Below are positions 1 to 8,461 of a stretch of 42,470 bases of DNA, piece by piece (the stretch's first letter is position 1; each line of letters starts with the position of its first letter). Source of the DNA: Candidatus Saccharibacteria bacterium UBA3723. GTDB lineage: Bacteria > Patescibacteriota > Saccharimonadia > Saccharimonadales > Saccharimonadaceae. Location: NCBI GenBank assembly GCA_002371895.1, contig DFHM01000015.1:1-42470 (forward strand). Reading direction: 5' to 3'. The translations under genes were made by a program, and so were the position numbers. The notes beneath the pieces were generated by a model. That model was given only the letters and a program-made list of their open reading frames with translations. It ran no database searches and was not told the origin of the DNA.

Positions 1-1
1 T

Positions 2-181
2 GTTGCAGGTCAGGTCGACGCTATTAAGCTCGCTATCTCTCGTGCATTGGTCGCCGAATTCCCAGAATTCCGCCCAGTACTTAAGAAGGCAGGCCTCATG
101 AAGCGCGACCCACGCGAAAAGGAACGCAAACACTACGGTCTCCGCAGTGCTCGCAAACGCGAACAGTTCTCCAAGCGTTAA
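2..181 (+). CDS. rpsI: 30S ribosomal protein S9, C-terminal part
   Basis: This is the last 59 codons of a gene that begins before the window; the frame opens at base 2. The peptide has the conserved S9 ending: an AIxxAISRALV-type helix, then LKKAGLMKRDPREKERKHYG, then a basic tail finishing SKR. S9 is a component of the small ribosomal subunit, and its C-terminal arginine reaches the P-site tRNA. The terminal lysine-arginine is intact, so the gene appears functional. It is followed within 20 bases by an intrinsic terminator, so it is the last gene of its operon (classically rplM-rpsI, not visible here). The assignment is secure despite truncation by the window edge. Confidence 0.97.
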   Translation, partial: VAGQVDAIKLAISRALVAEFPEFRPVLKKAGLMKRDPREKERKHYGLRSARKREQFSKR

Positions 182-199
182 TATCGCTTCAAAACAAAG

Positions 200-227
200 A
201 TATCTCTCCGAAAGGGGAGATATTTTT
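200..227 (+). terminator. Intrinsic terminator of the rpsI operon
   Basis: A 10-bp stem (200-209 with 214-223, one G-T wobble) closes a GAAA tetraloop and is followed by five Ts. It ends just before the -10 element of the next gene. Confidence 0.88.
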
Positions 228-230
228 GTG

Positions 231-236
231 TATAAT
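231..236 (+). promoter_or_regulatory. -10 element of a leaderless promoter
   Basis: TATAAT lies exactly 6 nt before the ATG at 243. With normal -10 to +1 spacing, transcription would start on the A of the start codon. No Shine-Dalgarno sequence is present. Confidence 0.75.
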
Positions 237-242
237 ATAAGT

Positions 243-1436
243 ATGGAAAACGCTAATGATAATAACCAAGGCTACGCTTCGATTTTAGACGAACCGAACA
301 ACGCGGCACCAGCAGGTCCAGCACCGGCACCAGAACCGACGCCAGCTCCAATCGCAGAGCCGGCCGCTGCGCCAGTCGAAAGTACGCAGCCAATCGCTGA
401 GACCCAGCCAGAACCTCAGCCAACACAATATCAAACATTAACCCAAACTTCCGTCGCACCAGCTCCAGCTGCGACCGCGCCAGAAGCACCAAAGAAAAAG
501 TCCAAAGCCCCAATCATCATCGCGATCGTACTACTTGTAGTATTGCTTGCGGGTGGCGGCATTGCAGCAGTTTTGATTCTCCCAGGCCTACAGGAGAAAA
601 ATGAATTCGTTAAAACTGCCTCTTCGCTTATCGAAAAGGTTAAGGCTCAAGACGACGATAAGCTGATTTACTTCCTTCGCGATCTAAAGAAAATCCAAGA
701 CGGCCTAGATACTAGCCCAAACGGGCTCGAGTATCAGGCTAGCTCATTCGCAACGCGCATCGGCGGCAACGTTATACTATGCCTAACCGACGGCGAAAAT
801 CGTGTCACCAATTACAGCGGCGAACTCGTCATGGAACAAGAGGGCGACTGCAAATATGAGCTATCAGACAATGACGCAATAGAATATCTCATCAATTACT
901 ACAAAAAGAATAACGAACTCGAGATTTCTAAAGGTGACATCAAAAAAGTTGGCGACGAGTTTGTCGTCAATACCAAAAAAGGCGTCATTTACTCCTCAGT
1001 TACTCAATCAAAGAATACAATTACCGTCGAAGACGATATCGACACACTAGATGAGGATCTAGAGGATATCGTAGACCTTGCCGGCATTATCAAAAACCGC
1101 ACCTTCAAGATGCTGGGCATTACCAAATTCGACAACAAGAGCCATGTCTACGATGTTACAACCTACGAAGACAACGGCGTTATCATGATTAAGACTGACT
1201 ATAAAATCTCTGATGCTACCAAGTATCTCAAAGATCTACAGACTTATCTAACCAACAAGAAGCTAAAAAATGCTAAAATCGGCGTCGCACGCATTCTTTC
1301 CTTTGGCGACTTTGGCAATATAAGATTCGAAAACAATTACATTATCGGCTTATATTACCAGGACGGAGAAACCATGATCAAGGTCCTAGAACAAAAAGAC
1401 ACTGCCGACAAAGAAGTAAGCGAAATCGAAGATTAG
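243..1436 (+). CDS. Single-pass membrane protein with Pro/Ala-rich cytoplasmic tail
   Basis: The function is not recognised. The 397-aa product has a low-complexity N-terminal tail rich in Pro, Ala, Glu and Gln (about residues 20-85), a short KKKSK stretch, one hydrophobic segment (about 90-113) and a soluble C-terminal domain of about 280 residues with two cysteines, presumably outside the membrane. I chose the ATG at 243 because a TATAAT sits 6 nt upstream; an in-frame start at 147 would lie inside rpsI and before the terminator. The same plan (disordered tail, one membrane segment, external domain) recurs at 17829, so these may be paralogous in architecture if not in sequence. It is convergent with the next gene, with two bases between the stops, and its terminator lies inside that neighbour. 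Confidence 0.75.
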   Translation: MENANDNNQGYASILDEPNNAAPAGPAPAPEPTPAPIAEPAAAPVESTQPIAETQPEPQPTQYQTLTQTSVAPAPAATAPEAPKKKSKAPIIIAIVLLVVLLAGGGIAAVLILPGLQEKNEFVKTASSLIEKVKAQDDDKLIYFLRDLKKIQDGLDTSPNGLEYQASSFATRIGGNVILCLTDGENRVTNYSGELVMEQEGDCKYELSDNDAIEYLINYYKKNNELEISKGDIKKVGDEFVVNTKKGVIYSSVTQSKNTITVEDDIDTLDEDLEDIVDLAGIIKNRTFKMLGITKFDNKSHVYDVTTYEDNGVIMIKTDYKISDATKYLKDLQTYLTNKKLKNAKIGVARILSFGDFGNIRFENNYIIGLYYQDGETMIKVLEQKDTADKEVSEIED

Positions 1437-1438
1437 CA

Positions 1439-2023
1439 TCAAACCGATTTATTATTTGAGCTAATAATCGCAGCAAAGAAAGCATAAATATACTCTGTTT
1501 CAAACCAGAGTATATTTTGTGTAAAAAATTCTGGGCGAATAATATAGCAAACGATAAAGAAAATCGAAAAAGCCGTAAAAAGCGTGCCAATAATCGTAGA
1601 AGACTTATTCTTCGCAATAATTAAAGATGTAATACCAAGCAAAAACATCAATAAAAACATTGCACCCGAGAAGAATTGATGAATTTCTGCCACAGTGCCG
1701 CCATTAACAGAGTGCGGGAATATCGACAATGCCACAAAAGTCGCAATATAAGCCATCATAAGAAAGCGCCAAGCAAAATTCTTCACACGCGCATTGGTCG
1801 TCATATAATAGAGCATCAAAATCACTATAATCGTATTACCGCCAGCGAACACCAGCGAGCTCCAAGTATCTAGACCAACAAAACGACTAATCGTAAGGCT
1901 AGAATCGCCAAAATAGCCACCTGCGAGCCAATAATAGCCAACTATACCGACCGCCTCTAGCGTAAAGATTAGAAGAGATAGCCATAAAAGCAGGTTAGTT
2001 TTGCGTGGTTCAATATATTTCAT
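1439..2023 (-). CDS. Six-pass membrane protein, DUF998-like
   Basis: The 194-aa protein is nearly all hydrophobic, with about six membrane segments joined by short loops. The motif FPHSVNGGTVAEIHQFFSG between the third and fourth segments, with its histidines, resembles the DUF998 family of integral membrane proteins, whose function is unknown. The start at 2023 is supported by a TATTAT hexamer ending 6 nt upstream on the minus strand. The gene is divergent from the coiled-coil gene at 2122 and convergent with the gene ending at 1436. Its 3' coding region contains a hairpin that also reads as the terminator for the opposite gene. The family call is a recollection of motif pattern and is moderate. 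Confidence 0.62.
   Translation of the reverse strand: MKYIEPRKTNLLLWLSLLIFTLEAVGIVGYYWLAGGYFGDSSLTISRFVGLDTWSSLVFAGGNTIIVILMLYYMTTNARVKNFAWRFLMMAYIATFVALSIFPHSVNGGTVAEIHQFFSGAMFLLMFLLGITSLIIAKNKSSTIIGTLFTAFSIFFIVCYIIRPEFFTQNILWFETEYIYAFFAAIISSNNKSV
1486..1518 (+). terminator. Terminator hairpin inside the convergent gene
   Basis: A perfect 12-bp stem (1486-1497 with 1506-1517) encloses an 8-nt loop, and the right arm ends in Ts. It lies 50 bases past the stop of the plus-strand gene but within the last codons of the minus-strand gene. Confidence 0.68.
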
Positions 2024-2029
2024 GCTTAT

Positions 2030-2035
2030 ATAATA
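2030..2035 (-). promoter_or_regulatory. -10 element of leaderless promoter (minus)
   Basis: Read on the minus strand this is TATTAT, exactly 6 nt before the ATG whose A is at 2023. Confidence 0.68.
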
Positions 2036-2109
2036 TCAATATTGAAAGAAATCTAAAAAAGTTAGACTTTTTTGACATGTTTTTATAATATCATCCATTT
2101 TGTTTATGC

Positions 2110-2115
2110 TAAAAT
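2110..2115 (+). promoter_or_regulatory. Extended -10 element of leaderless promoter
   Basis: TGC-TAAAAT, with the hexamer exactly 6 nt before the ATG at 2122; the TG gives an extended -10. A short A/T hairpin (about 2053-2071) lies between the two divergent promoters. Confidence 0.7.
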
Positions 2116-2121
2116 AATGAT

Positions 2122-3021
2122 ATGAGCGCTAAAAACGCACCGGGTGAGGTGAATGAGAATCCTAATTTTGATTCTCCAAATATTACAACTGCCGAAGAGG
2201 AAGAGCAGCAGGCTATTGATGCCGAAAAAGAGGCACGCAAAAAAGCCGAAACCGTCGATATCGATGGTGTTCCTATTGACGAAAAAGATATTTCATTCAA
2301 GGCTTCCGATATTAGCAAAAAAGGCAAGGCCGAGTATTTTGTTAACGTAGAAGGCGCCGAACAGCGCAAAAAAGAGGCCGAGAAGAAGGCTAGGATTGAG
2401 GCCGAAGAAGAAGAAAAGGCCAAAAAACGCGCCGAAAAAATCGTGAAGAAGATTGAGGCAGAAGAAAAAGCCAACAATGCAAAAATTAAAGCGGAAAATG
2501 AAAAGCGCCAAAAAGCGGAAGACGCGCGCGTTATTAGCGAATTAAAGAAAAAAGCCGAAACTAGAAAAAAAGAAAATCGCATCTTCGCCAGACAAGAGCG
2601 TCAACGCAAACGTCGCGAAAAAATAGCTGATTGCATAGAGAAGATTAAGTATTTCTTCTTTGGCAAGTGGCATAAATTTATAACCATTGCCGTGATTATA
2701 TTAGCGATAGCTATACCATCGTATTTCATTATTAAGACAAGCATCGAGCAAGAACAAAAAAGGGCCGAGGAAGAATATCAGGCAAGAATCAGAAAAACTA
2801 GAGATGAGATAATGAATTTGCTAGATACTGACCCAATCAACTCTAAAGATACGATTTATTCAGACATCATCTCAATCGACGAAGACGAGCAGACCGAGAT
2901 GAGCGCAGTCGATGTTATGAACATAGCAAATTACTATCACGACGAAGAGCTCTATCAAGAATACTTACAAAAATGCAAAGATCGTGGCGGTTGCCAAGAT
3001 GATTCGGAGGGCAAAGGATGA
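2122..3021 (+). CDS. Coiled-coil single-pass membrane protein (TolA-like layout)
   Basis: The 299-aa product has an acidic N-terminus, a long stretch of alternating Lys, Glu and Ala (about residues 75-170) expected to form a charged helix or coiled coil, a membrane segment (about 185-205) and a short acidic external tail with two cysteines. No enzymatic motif is visible. The helix composition resembles TolA-type linkers, but this is a compositional likeness and not evidence of homology. Its stop overlaps the start of the giant surface protein by four bases (ATGA), so the two are translationally coupled; the small protein may anchor, secrete or chaperone the large one. Translation starts at a leaderless ATG. 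Confidence 0.7.
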   Translation: MSAKNAPGEVNENPNFDSPNITTAEEEEQQAIDAEKEARKKAETVDIDGVPIDEKDISFKASDISKKGKAEYFVNVEGAEQRKKEAEKKARIEAEEEEKAKKRAEKIVKKIEAEEKANNAKIKAENEKRQKAEDARVISELKKKAETRKKENRIFARQERQRKRREKIADCIEKIKYFFFGKWHKFITIAVIILAIAIPSYFIIKTSIEQEQKRAEEEYQARIRKTRDEIMNLLDTDPINSKDTIYSDIISIDEDEQTEMSAVDVMNIANYYHDEELYQEYLQKCKDRGGCQDDSEGKG

Positions 3022-6000
3022 AAACCTTTCTAAAAGTACTAGCCGCCGTAACGTTTTCAATAGTGTTCGGCACATTGTCGACTTATGAATTTGCATATGC
3101 GGCATCTTACTCATCTAAAGAAGATTGCTATAACCAGAGTGATGGAAGAAGGCATATTCCGTCAGTTCAATGGGTATGCGACACGGAATGGGACTCAGTA
3201 AAGGCTGGAACAAACGTCTGTTCTGCATGGCTAGGAAGCGCGACAGACAGTAAAAGCTTGACCATCACGCTCGATATCAGTGGCCTTACCGGTACGGTTT
3301 CAGCGAAGTATTACGGCATGTGCACACAGTTCTCTAATACAACCGCAGTACTTAGAACAACCAAGGATGCAGACTCTATCGACGATAGCACGAACCTTAC
3401 TCGTGGTACTTGGGGTGCACCTGGCGACGGCCTAAAAACGACAATTGATATTGCAAAATTCGTAGGATGGCACCCAGTAGATGGATGGCCTTCGACAACA
3501 CAGAACGGCGACTATACGGAATACACACGTAGAGTAAATGTATATCGATGCCACGGCGGCAACTCTGGCAGCTGCGCAGACCAGGAACAAGATATTACTC
3601 TAAAAATTAAGCTCCCATCAACGGAATTTACAGGTAAAGTCGATCTAGATAGCACTAATGCGACTTATAATAGTACTACTAAAAAATATTACATAGACTC
3701 TGATAAAGTAAATGTTACTTTCAAAGACTATGTAAAGCGAAAAGATACTAACAATAATGCCACAGTCACAAATAGCTGGTGGGCCTACAGAGATAAAAGC
3801 TCAAGCTCTTATGATAGCGGGACTCACAACTTCGCAACTTCAACGAAGGATAAATGGGAGCTCGTAAAAACCGATACGAGAAATAATATTAGTCTGAGTT
3901 ATGGCGACAATACTATTTGCGAAGAAATAGAATACTACAAGAAAGTTAGCTATGCCGGAAATGGAAGCAACAAAGAGAAGAAAGATAAATGTATCGTCGT
4001 TCATAGGTACTATTGGGCTTCGTATGACGGTAGGGTTGTACCAGTTGTAGCCGATACGGACAAAAACGCAAACAAGTCGGCATCAGATGCTGATACGGTA
4101 TGGGTTGATAGCAACAGTGCCGCATTGCGTTTTAAACACCAATTAAAGCGCACCAATACCGTAAATGCCGCTACGTGGTTCAAAACCGCCAGGAGCACCG
4201 GCACTACTAACTACACAGGTTTCAATCAACAAACAAGCTGGGCAAATTCAACAGTCACGTCAAATAGCTGGAAAACCGAATATAATAGTAACTCATCAAA
4301 CATAAACGTAGATGCAGCAAGAACGGACGTGGCGGCAAATATTTCTACTTATTGCCAAATCCTCTACTATTATCCAAGAGTAAGGGAAGATAGAGCGGCC
4401 TGGGATCCATCCGTAAGCAAGACCGGCTGCGTCAAGATACGCCCATACAAGACCACATTTACTGGCGCCATAAAGATCGAGGTCAAAATCAACGGCACCT
4501 GGACCGAATACCATAACGGAGACAGTATAGACATTGATGGCGAAAATATCCCAACAGATGTCCCAGTACGCTTTACTCATACGGTAACACGCTCTAGTAG
4601 CGATAGTCATGGATCACCAAACAAGAAAAAGACATATATCAGAACGGAGCTTGGAAGCACTAGTGGCTACAGATTTAGCGACGACCATGGTTCAGCAATC
4701 GCCCAAACTGATTCTGGAGATTTAGCCGCAGGAGAAAAATTCTCTAAGACGGATTCATTTACGACAAAGATTTATCCAGAACAGACAATTAAGCTCTGCC
4801 AAAAGCTCTATTTCAAAGATAGAATCTGGGGCTCAGATCCACACGAGGGGAGCGTAGGAGAGTATTGTATTACTCTCACCAAAAAGAAAGTAAGCTGCCA
4901 AGGCGTAGAATACGGCGTTAAGACGGCCCACAACTACCTCACGATGGAAATCTACAAAAACTCTGCGCTAAAAAGCACCTCCGGCCGCCTAGATGAGTCC
5001 GCCGACAAAGAGCTAACGGTCTGGGCGAAACCTGGCGATAGTGTACGCTACAAGTACACAATGTGCGCTGCGGGTGAGCTGGCGAGTCAGTTCGCGGATA
5101 AATATATAACCACCTATTCCATCGGCACAGATAAAGCCGGCTACCTATTTGGAAAGACACTTAGTAGTAGCCCATATACCGCTACAAGCAAAGTTGTCGG
5201 TACTTCAAGCAGCACACCTGGCGAAGGCCCATTCCCAAATGGCACAACCGAAAGCCATAAATATGAATACACTACAAATTCACCAAGCAACAACGCCGAC
5301 GATCTCTATAAATGTGGCGATAGTGGCATAAGCGATTACTACAATATTCCAGGAATCAGACCAAACGATCCAAACTTTAATACGCTAAAAGATAACTGCG
5401 CCTCAGCAAAGGTCGGCGAGACATCTGACGTCGGCAAATCATTTACGCAGACCGCATATTGGACAGATATTTGGTACGAAAATGGCGTTGCCCAGGACGG
5501 ACACAGGGGCGACAAAACAGCAACCGTCACCGGCCGCGTCAACGTCCCATACAACTACGTAACAGAAGTCAGCACAGGCGCATCTGGCGGCAATGTCGTA
5601 CTAGGACAATCTGTCAAAGCAAAAGTTTCCTTAAAGATTGGCAAACGCCAGAACGAATTAGTAAGTGGCACTACGGCATACACGACTTACTCCAAACCAA
5701 CAAAATACCGCTTAGTACAAATAACCGTTGCTCCAGGCTCAAACCTAAGCGCAACTACGTATAGAGACGAGATTGCGGCGCAGGAATACGGAATTATGGA
5801 TAATAACGGTAGCCAAGAAACGCTACTTAACGCATTATCTCGCTGTAGCCGGTTTAGCGACTGGAACGTTAACTGTAGTATTGTTCGCGGCCGCGATACA
5901 GGTACTACTTATTATCCAGGCGATAATACCGCGCATGATATCGACGGATCCAACATTACGGTAAGCATAAACGATGACGGTAGTAATTTTGCAGTAGGTA

Positions 6001-7256
6001 CAAAAATCTGTTTCGTAGCAGCCATCTGGCCATCTGATAGCCACGGCATCGTAGATACCAATATCACAAAAGACCACAACCAGGCCGAAGCGCTTAGAGA
6101 TACTGGCTCTCGTTGGCACCTATCAAAGCTAAGCTGCTTCACAGTAGCAAAACGCCCATCGATGGCCTCACTAGGCTCGGACATCTATGCGCCGGCCGGA
6201 ATTATTGGCGTAACATCGAAACGCAGCGCGGACCGTGCCGACAACAAAGCACTCTTCGGCTCTTGGTCGGAATACGGCCTCGTTTCTGGCACAATAAAAA
6301 ATACCAGCGCAGGCGAAATCAAGGGCGTCGCATCCGGTGCATCGCTGTGGGGAGGTGGCACCATGTCTAACGTTACGCGAACCTGTTATTTCTCGAGCAT
6401 GACTTTTGCCAACGCGGAGTGCGCCGATGAAAAACTGGGCCAGGTGCCAATAAACACGGCCTCGTCTAGCTATCCTGAACGTTTAGCGGAGCAAATCCGC
6501 ACACGCTATACGGATTCAAATAATAATGCCGCCAAAACAAGTGCTACAAAGATTGGCGTGGGTGGTGTTTGCACCTACGACCCCAACAGCAACACTTACG
6601 TCGCGAGCGGTACGAATTCGGAAAGTAAATTTATTTGCCTACCAAACGGCGCAAAGTATACTCACGCTACAGCGAATCTTACTTACATCGATGATGGAGT
6701 AGAATACTGTATGGTTAAGGGTGACACCTACAATAGCCGTACGTCCGTAATTGAGGCCGACAAGACCTTGATGATTGGCACAAACATGGTCTATGGCGAC
6801 ATTCATAATACCGAACACGCAGGAACTGTAAGCAACACCGGCTGCTATAAACAGTCATACAATACTATATCTGAAATACCACAGCTGGTAATCATCGCAG
6901 ACAAAATCGTAATCAAACAAAACGTCAAACATATCGACGCATGGCTCATTGCAAACGAAATCTACACCTGCGACCCACGCAGTGGCTACAACGCAATCAA
7001 CCAAAGCAATAATAAACTCGACAAGAATGCAATTAATGCAGCCAACTGCAATAACCAGCTAACGATTACCGGTCCGGTCATTACTCAAAAGCTCAATCTA
7101 TTCAGAACAGGTGGCGGAGATAGCTACGCCAACAATGGCATGCCAGCAGAGATCTTCTACCTGGGCCCAGAATCCTATCTATGGGCATACAACCAAGCGC
7201 AGCGCTTCTCGCAAGCAACAACCACATACCAACGCGAATTACCGCCTAGGTACTAA
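3018..7256 (+). CDS. Large secreted surface protein with repeated Cys-containing domains
   Basis: The 1412-aa protein begins with a signal peptide (basic start, hydrophobic core, AYAA near residues 27-30). At least three divergent repeats of roughly 130-150 residues follow (about 200-325, 325-475, 475-620). Each has an FTG-type or equivalent opening, a strand ending in a KR/TR basic pair, and a C-x2-[EIK]-x-Y-Y/F motif paired with a later cysteine. They look like beta-sandwich domains with one disulfide. The last 250 residues, rich in Asn and Ile, contain a hydrophobic repetitive stretch (residues about 1265-1330) suggestive of a beta-helix or fold cap. No catalytic motif is seen. An adhesin or cell-surface layer role, perhaps in attachment to a host bacterium, is inference. 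It is coupled to the preceding coiled-coil gene and followed by a terminator. Confidence 0.78.
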   Translation: MKTFLKVLAAVTFSIVFGTLSTYEFAYAASYSSKEDCYNQSDGRRHIPSVQWVCDTEWDSVKAGTNVCSAWLGSATDSKSLTITLDISGLTGTVSAKYYGMCTQFSNTTAVLRTTKDADSIDDSTNLTRGTWGAPGDGLKTTIDIAKFVGWHPVDGWPSTTQNGDYTEYTRRVNVYRCHGGNSGSCADQEQDITLKIKLPSTEFTGKVDLDSTNATYNSTTKKYYIDSDKVNVTFKDYVKRKDTNNNATVTNSWWAYRDKSSSSYDSGTHNFATSTKDKWELVKTDTRNNISLSYGDNTICEEIEYYKKVSYAGNGSNKEKKDKCIVVHRYYWASYDGRVVPVVADTDKNANKSASDADTVWVDSNSAALRFKHQLKRTNTVNAATWFKTARSTGTTNYTGFNQQTSWANSTVTSNSWKTEYNSNSSNINVDAARTDVAANISTYCQILYYYPRVREDRAAWDPSVSKTGCVKIRPYKTTFTGAIKIEVKINGTWTEYHNGDSIDIDGENIPTDVPVRFTHTVTRSSSDSHGSPNKKKTYIRTELGSTSGYRFSDDHGSAIAQTDSGDLAAGEKFSKTDSFTTKIYPEQTIKLCQKLYFKDRIWGSDPHEGSVGEYCITLTKKKVSCQGVEYGVKTAHNYLTMEIYKNSALKSTSGRLDESADKELTVWAKPGDSVRYKYTMCAAGELASQFADKYITTYSIGTDKAGYLFGKTLSSSPYTATSKVVGTSSSTPGEGPFPNGTTESHKYEYTTNSPSNNADDLYKCGDSGISDYYNIPGIRPNDPNFNTLKDNCASAKVGETSDVGKSFTQTAYWTDIWYENGVAQDGHRGDKTATVTGRVNVPYNYVTEVSTGASGGNVVLGQSVKAKVSLKIGKRQNELVSGTTAYTTYSKPTKYRLVQITVAPGSNLSATTYRDEIAAQEYGIMDNNGSQETLLNALSRCSRFSDWNVNCSIVRGRDTGTTYYPGDNTAHDIDGSNITVSINDDGSNFAVGTKICFVAAIWPSDSHGIVDTNITKDHNQAEALRDTGSRWHLSKLSCFTVAKRPSMASLGSDIYAPAGIIGVTSKRSADRADNKALFGSWSEYGLVSGTIKNTSAGEIKGVASGASLWGGGTMSNVTRTCYFSSMTFANAECADEKLGQVPINTASSSYPERLAEQIRTRYTDSNNNAAKTSATKIGVGGVCTYDPNSNTYVASGTNSESKFICLPNGAKYTHATANLTYIDDGVEYCMVKGDTYNSRTSVIEADKTLMIGTNMVYGDIHNTEHAGTVSNTGCYKQSYNTISEIPQLVIIADKIVIKQNVKHIDAWLIANEIYTCDPRSGYNAINQSNNKLDKNAINAANCNNQLTITGPVITQKLNLFRTGGGDSYANNGMPAEIFYLGPESYLWAYNQAQRFSQATTTYQRELPPRY

Positions 7257-7260
7257 AAGC

Positions 7261-7292
7261 AAAAAGCCACACCCGAAAGGATGCGGCTTTTT
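7261..7292 (+). terminator. Terminator between surface protein gene and tRNA-Ala
   Basis: An 8-bp stem of AAAAAGCC with GGCTTTTT, two inner mismatches and a GAAA tetraloop. The A-rich left arm allows it to act on the minus-strand tRNA transcript too. Confidence 0.75.
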
Positions 7293-7307
7293 ATTAACAA
7301 TAAAAAA

Positions 7308-7383
7308 TGGTGGAGCACAGGAGATTCGAACTCCTCACCTCTTCCATGCCATGGAAGCGCTCTACCAAATGAGCTAGTGCCCC
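7308..7383 (-). tRNA. tRNA-Ala (anticodon GGC)
   Basis: On the minus strand a 76-nt cloverleaf runs from GGGGCAC to GTGCTCC plus A and an encoded CCA. The anticodon loop ATGGCAT gives GGC. The G3-U70 wobble pair of the acceptor stem is the alanine identity element, which confirms the call. Confidence 0.96.
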
Positions 7384-7403
7384 ACAAAAAATGTGATATC
7401 AAG

Positions 7404-7424
7404 ATTATAGCATAATGGTATAAT
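7404..7424. promoter_or_regulatory. Divergent promoters for tRNA-Ala and the GtrA-pilin gene
   Basis: The minus strand reads TATAAT at 7404-7409, about 20 nt before the tRNA. The plus strand reads TGG-TATAAT at 7419-7424, 7 nt before the ATG at 7432. The two -10 boxes are only 9 bases apart, so the promoters overlap and may interfere. Confidence 0.68.
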
Positions 7425-7431
7425 AAGAGCA

Positions 7432-8454
7432 ATGAAGTCAAAACTCTTAAGCCTATATAAGCAACACAAAGAGATTGCAAACTACCTCATTGTGGGCGGG
7501 CTCACGACAGTAGTCTCGCTAGCAATAAAATACATCTTACTATTCACAATTCTAGACGCTAGCAACGCTGTGCAGCTCCAGATTGCCGTCATCGCATCCT
7601 GGGTCGGCGCGGTTATCTTTGCCTATTGGGCCAACCGCAAATACGTCTTCGAGAGCAAGACTAAGAAACTCGCAAAAGAGTTTGGTTTATTTGTTTCATC
7701 CCGCATCACGACACTGCTCATGGATATGTTTATCATGTGGTTCTTCGTTACGGCGCTCGGACTCGATTCTGACCAATGGGTAGTAGTTTGGACAATCGTA
7801 TCACAAGTAGTTGTAACGGTCGCGAATTATGTACTTAGCAAATTCTTCGTCTTTAAGAAGAACAAAGACAAAAAAGGCTTCACGATTATTGAGGTCGTAT
7901 TAGTGTTAGCGATTGCCGGCCTTATCTTTATCATGGTATTCATCGGCCTTCCAGCGCTCCAACGTGCACAGAGAAATACCGAGCGCAAGAATAACGTTGC
8001 TATGATAAAAGCAGCCTTCGAGCGCTGGCGCTTACATAACAGCGTCACAGTTACCGACGCATATTCTAGCCGTTACAACAAGACTAAGGGCTTTTGCACT
8101 TTTTATCAACGCTATTTACCAGATCTCGTTGACCCGTCAACTGGCGAGCCATACAAAGTCGCGCTCTGGGGCTCAATGAACGTAGTAGACTGCATAAACA
8201 AGAAAGAAGAAAACCGCGGAAAGTACGACACCGAGGTGCATGGATCCGGTGGCTATGGAGAAGACGACAACTGGGCTCTGATGGAAGTCGGCGATATTCA
8301 GTTCGACGATACGGCAATCTGTACCGAAGACGGCGGCTTTAATGATGACATCTCTAGCTACATGGGCAAAAACGTCCACAGTGGCACAAGGTTATTTGCC
8401 ATACGTATCCGGCTAGAAGGCGGCGCGGCTACCTGCGTAGACGGCTCTTATTAG
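7432..8454 (+). CDS. GtrA-family membrane domain fused to a type IV pilin-like domain
   Basis: The 340-aa protein has two parts in one unbroken frame. Residues 1-142 form a GtrA-like domain: four membrane segments, an NYLIVGG start, a WANRKYVF motif after segment two and a final KFFVFKK. GtrA proteins are implicated in polyprenyl-linked sugar translocation. Residues 148-340 are a prepilin-like protein: KKG149 then FTIIEVVLVLA, with the Glu at +5, a hydrophobic helix and a soluble domain with three or four cysteines. Prepilin peptidase could cut after G149 and free the pilin. No ATG or credible GTG/TTG lies near the junction, so separate translation seems unlikely. The start at 7432 has a near-leaderless promoter. 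The fusion could be a natural polyprotein or the result of a lost stop. Confidence 0.82.
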   Translation: MKSKLLSLYKQHKEIANYLIVGGLTTVVSLAIKYILLFTILDASNAVQLQIAVIASWVGAVIFAYWANRKYVFESKTKKLAKEFGLFVSSRITTLLMDMFIMWFFVTALGLDSDQWVVVWTIVSQVVVTVANYVLSKFFVFKKNKDKKGFTIIEVVLVLAIAGLIFIMVFIGLPALQRAQRNTERKNNVAMIKAAFERWRLHNSVTVTDAYSSRYNKTKGFCTFYQRYLPDLVDPSTGEPYKVALWGSMNVVDCINKKEENRGKYDTEVHGSGGYGEDDNWALMEVGDIQFDDTAICTEDGGFNDDISSYMGKNVHSGTRLFAIRIRLEGGAATCVDGSY

Positions 8455-8461
8455 CTATTAA

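Noticed and set aside
147..242. Upstream in-frame start for the first membrane protein gene
   Set aside because: It lies inside rpsI and before the terminator and promoter; the ATG at 243 has a TATAAT at the leaderless distance.
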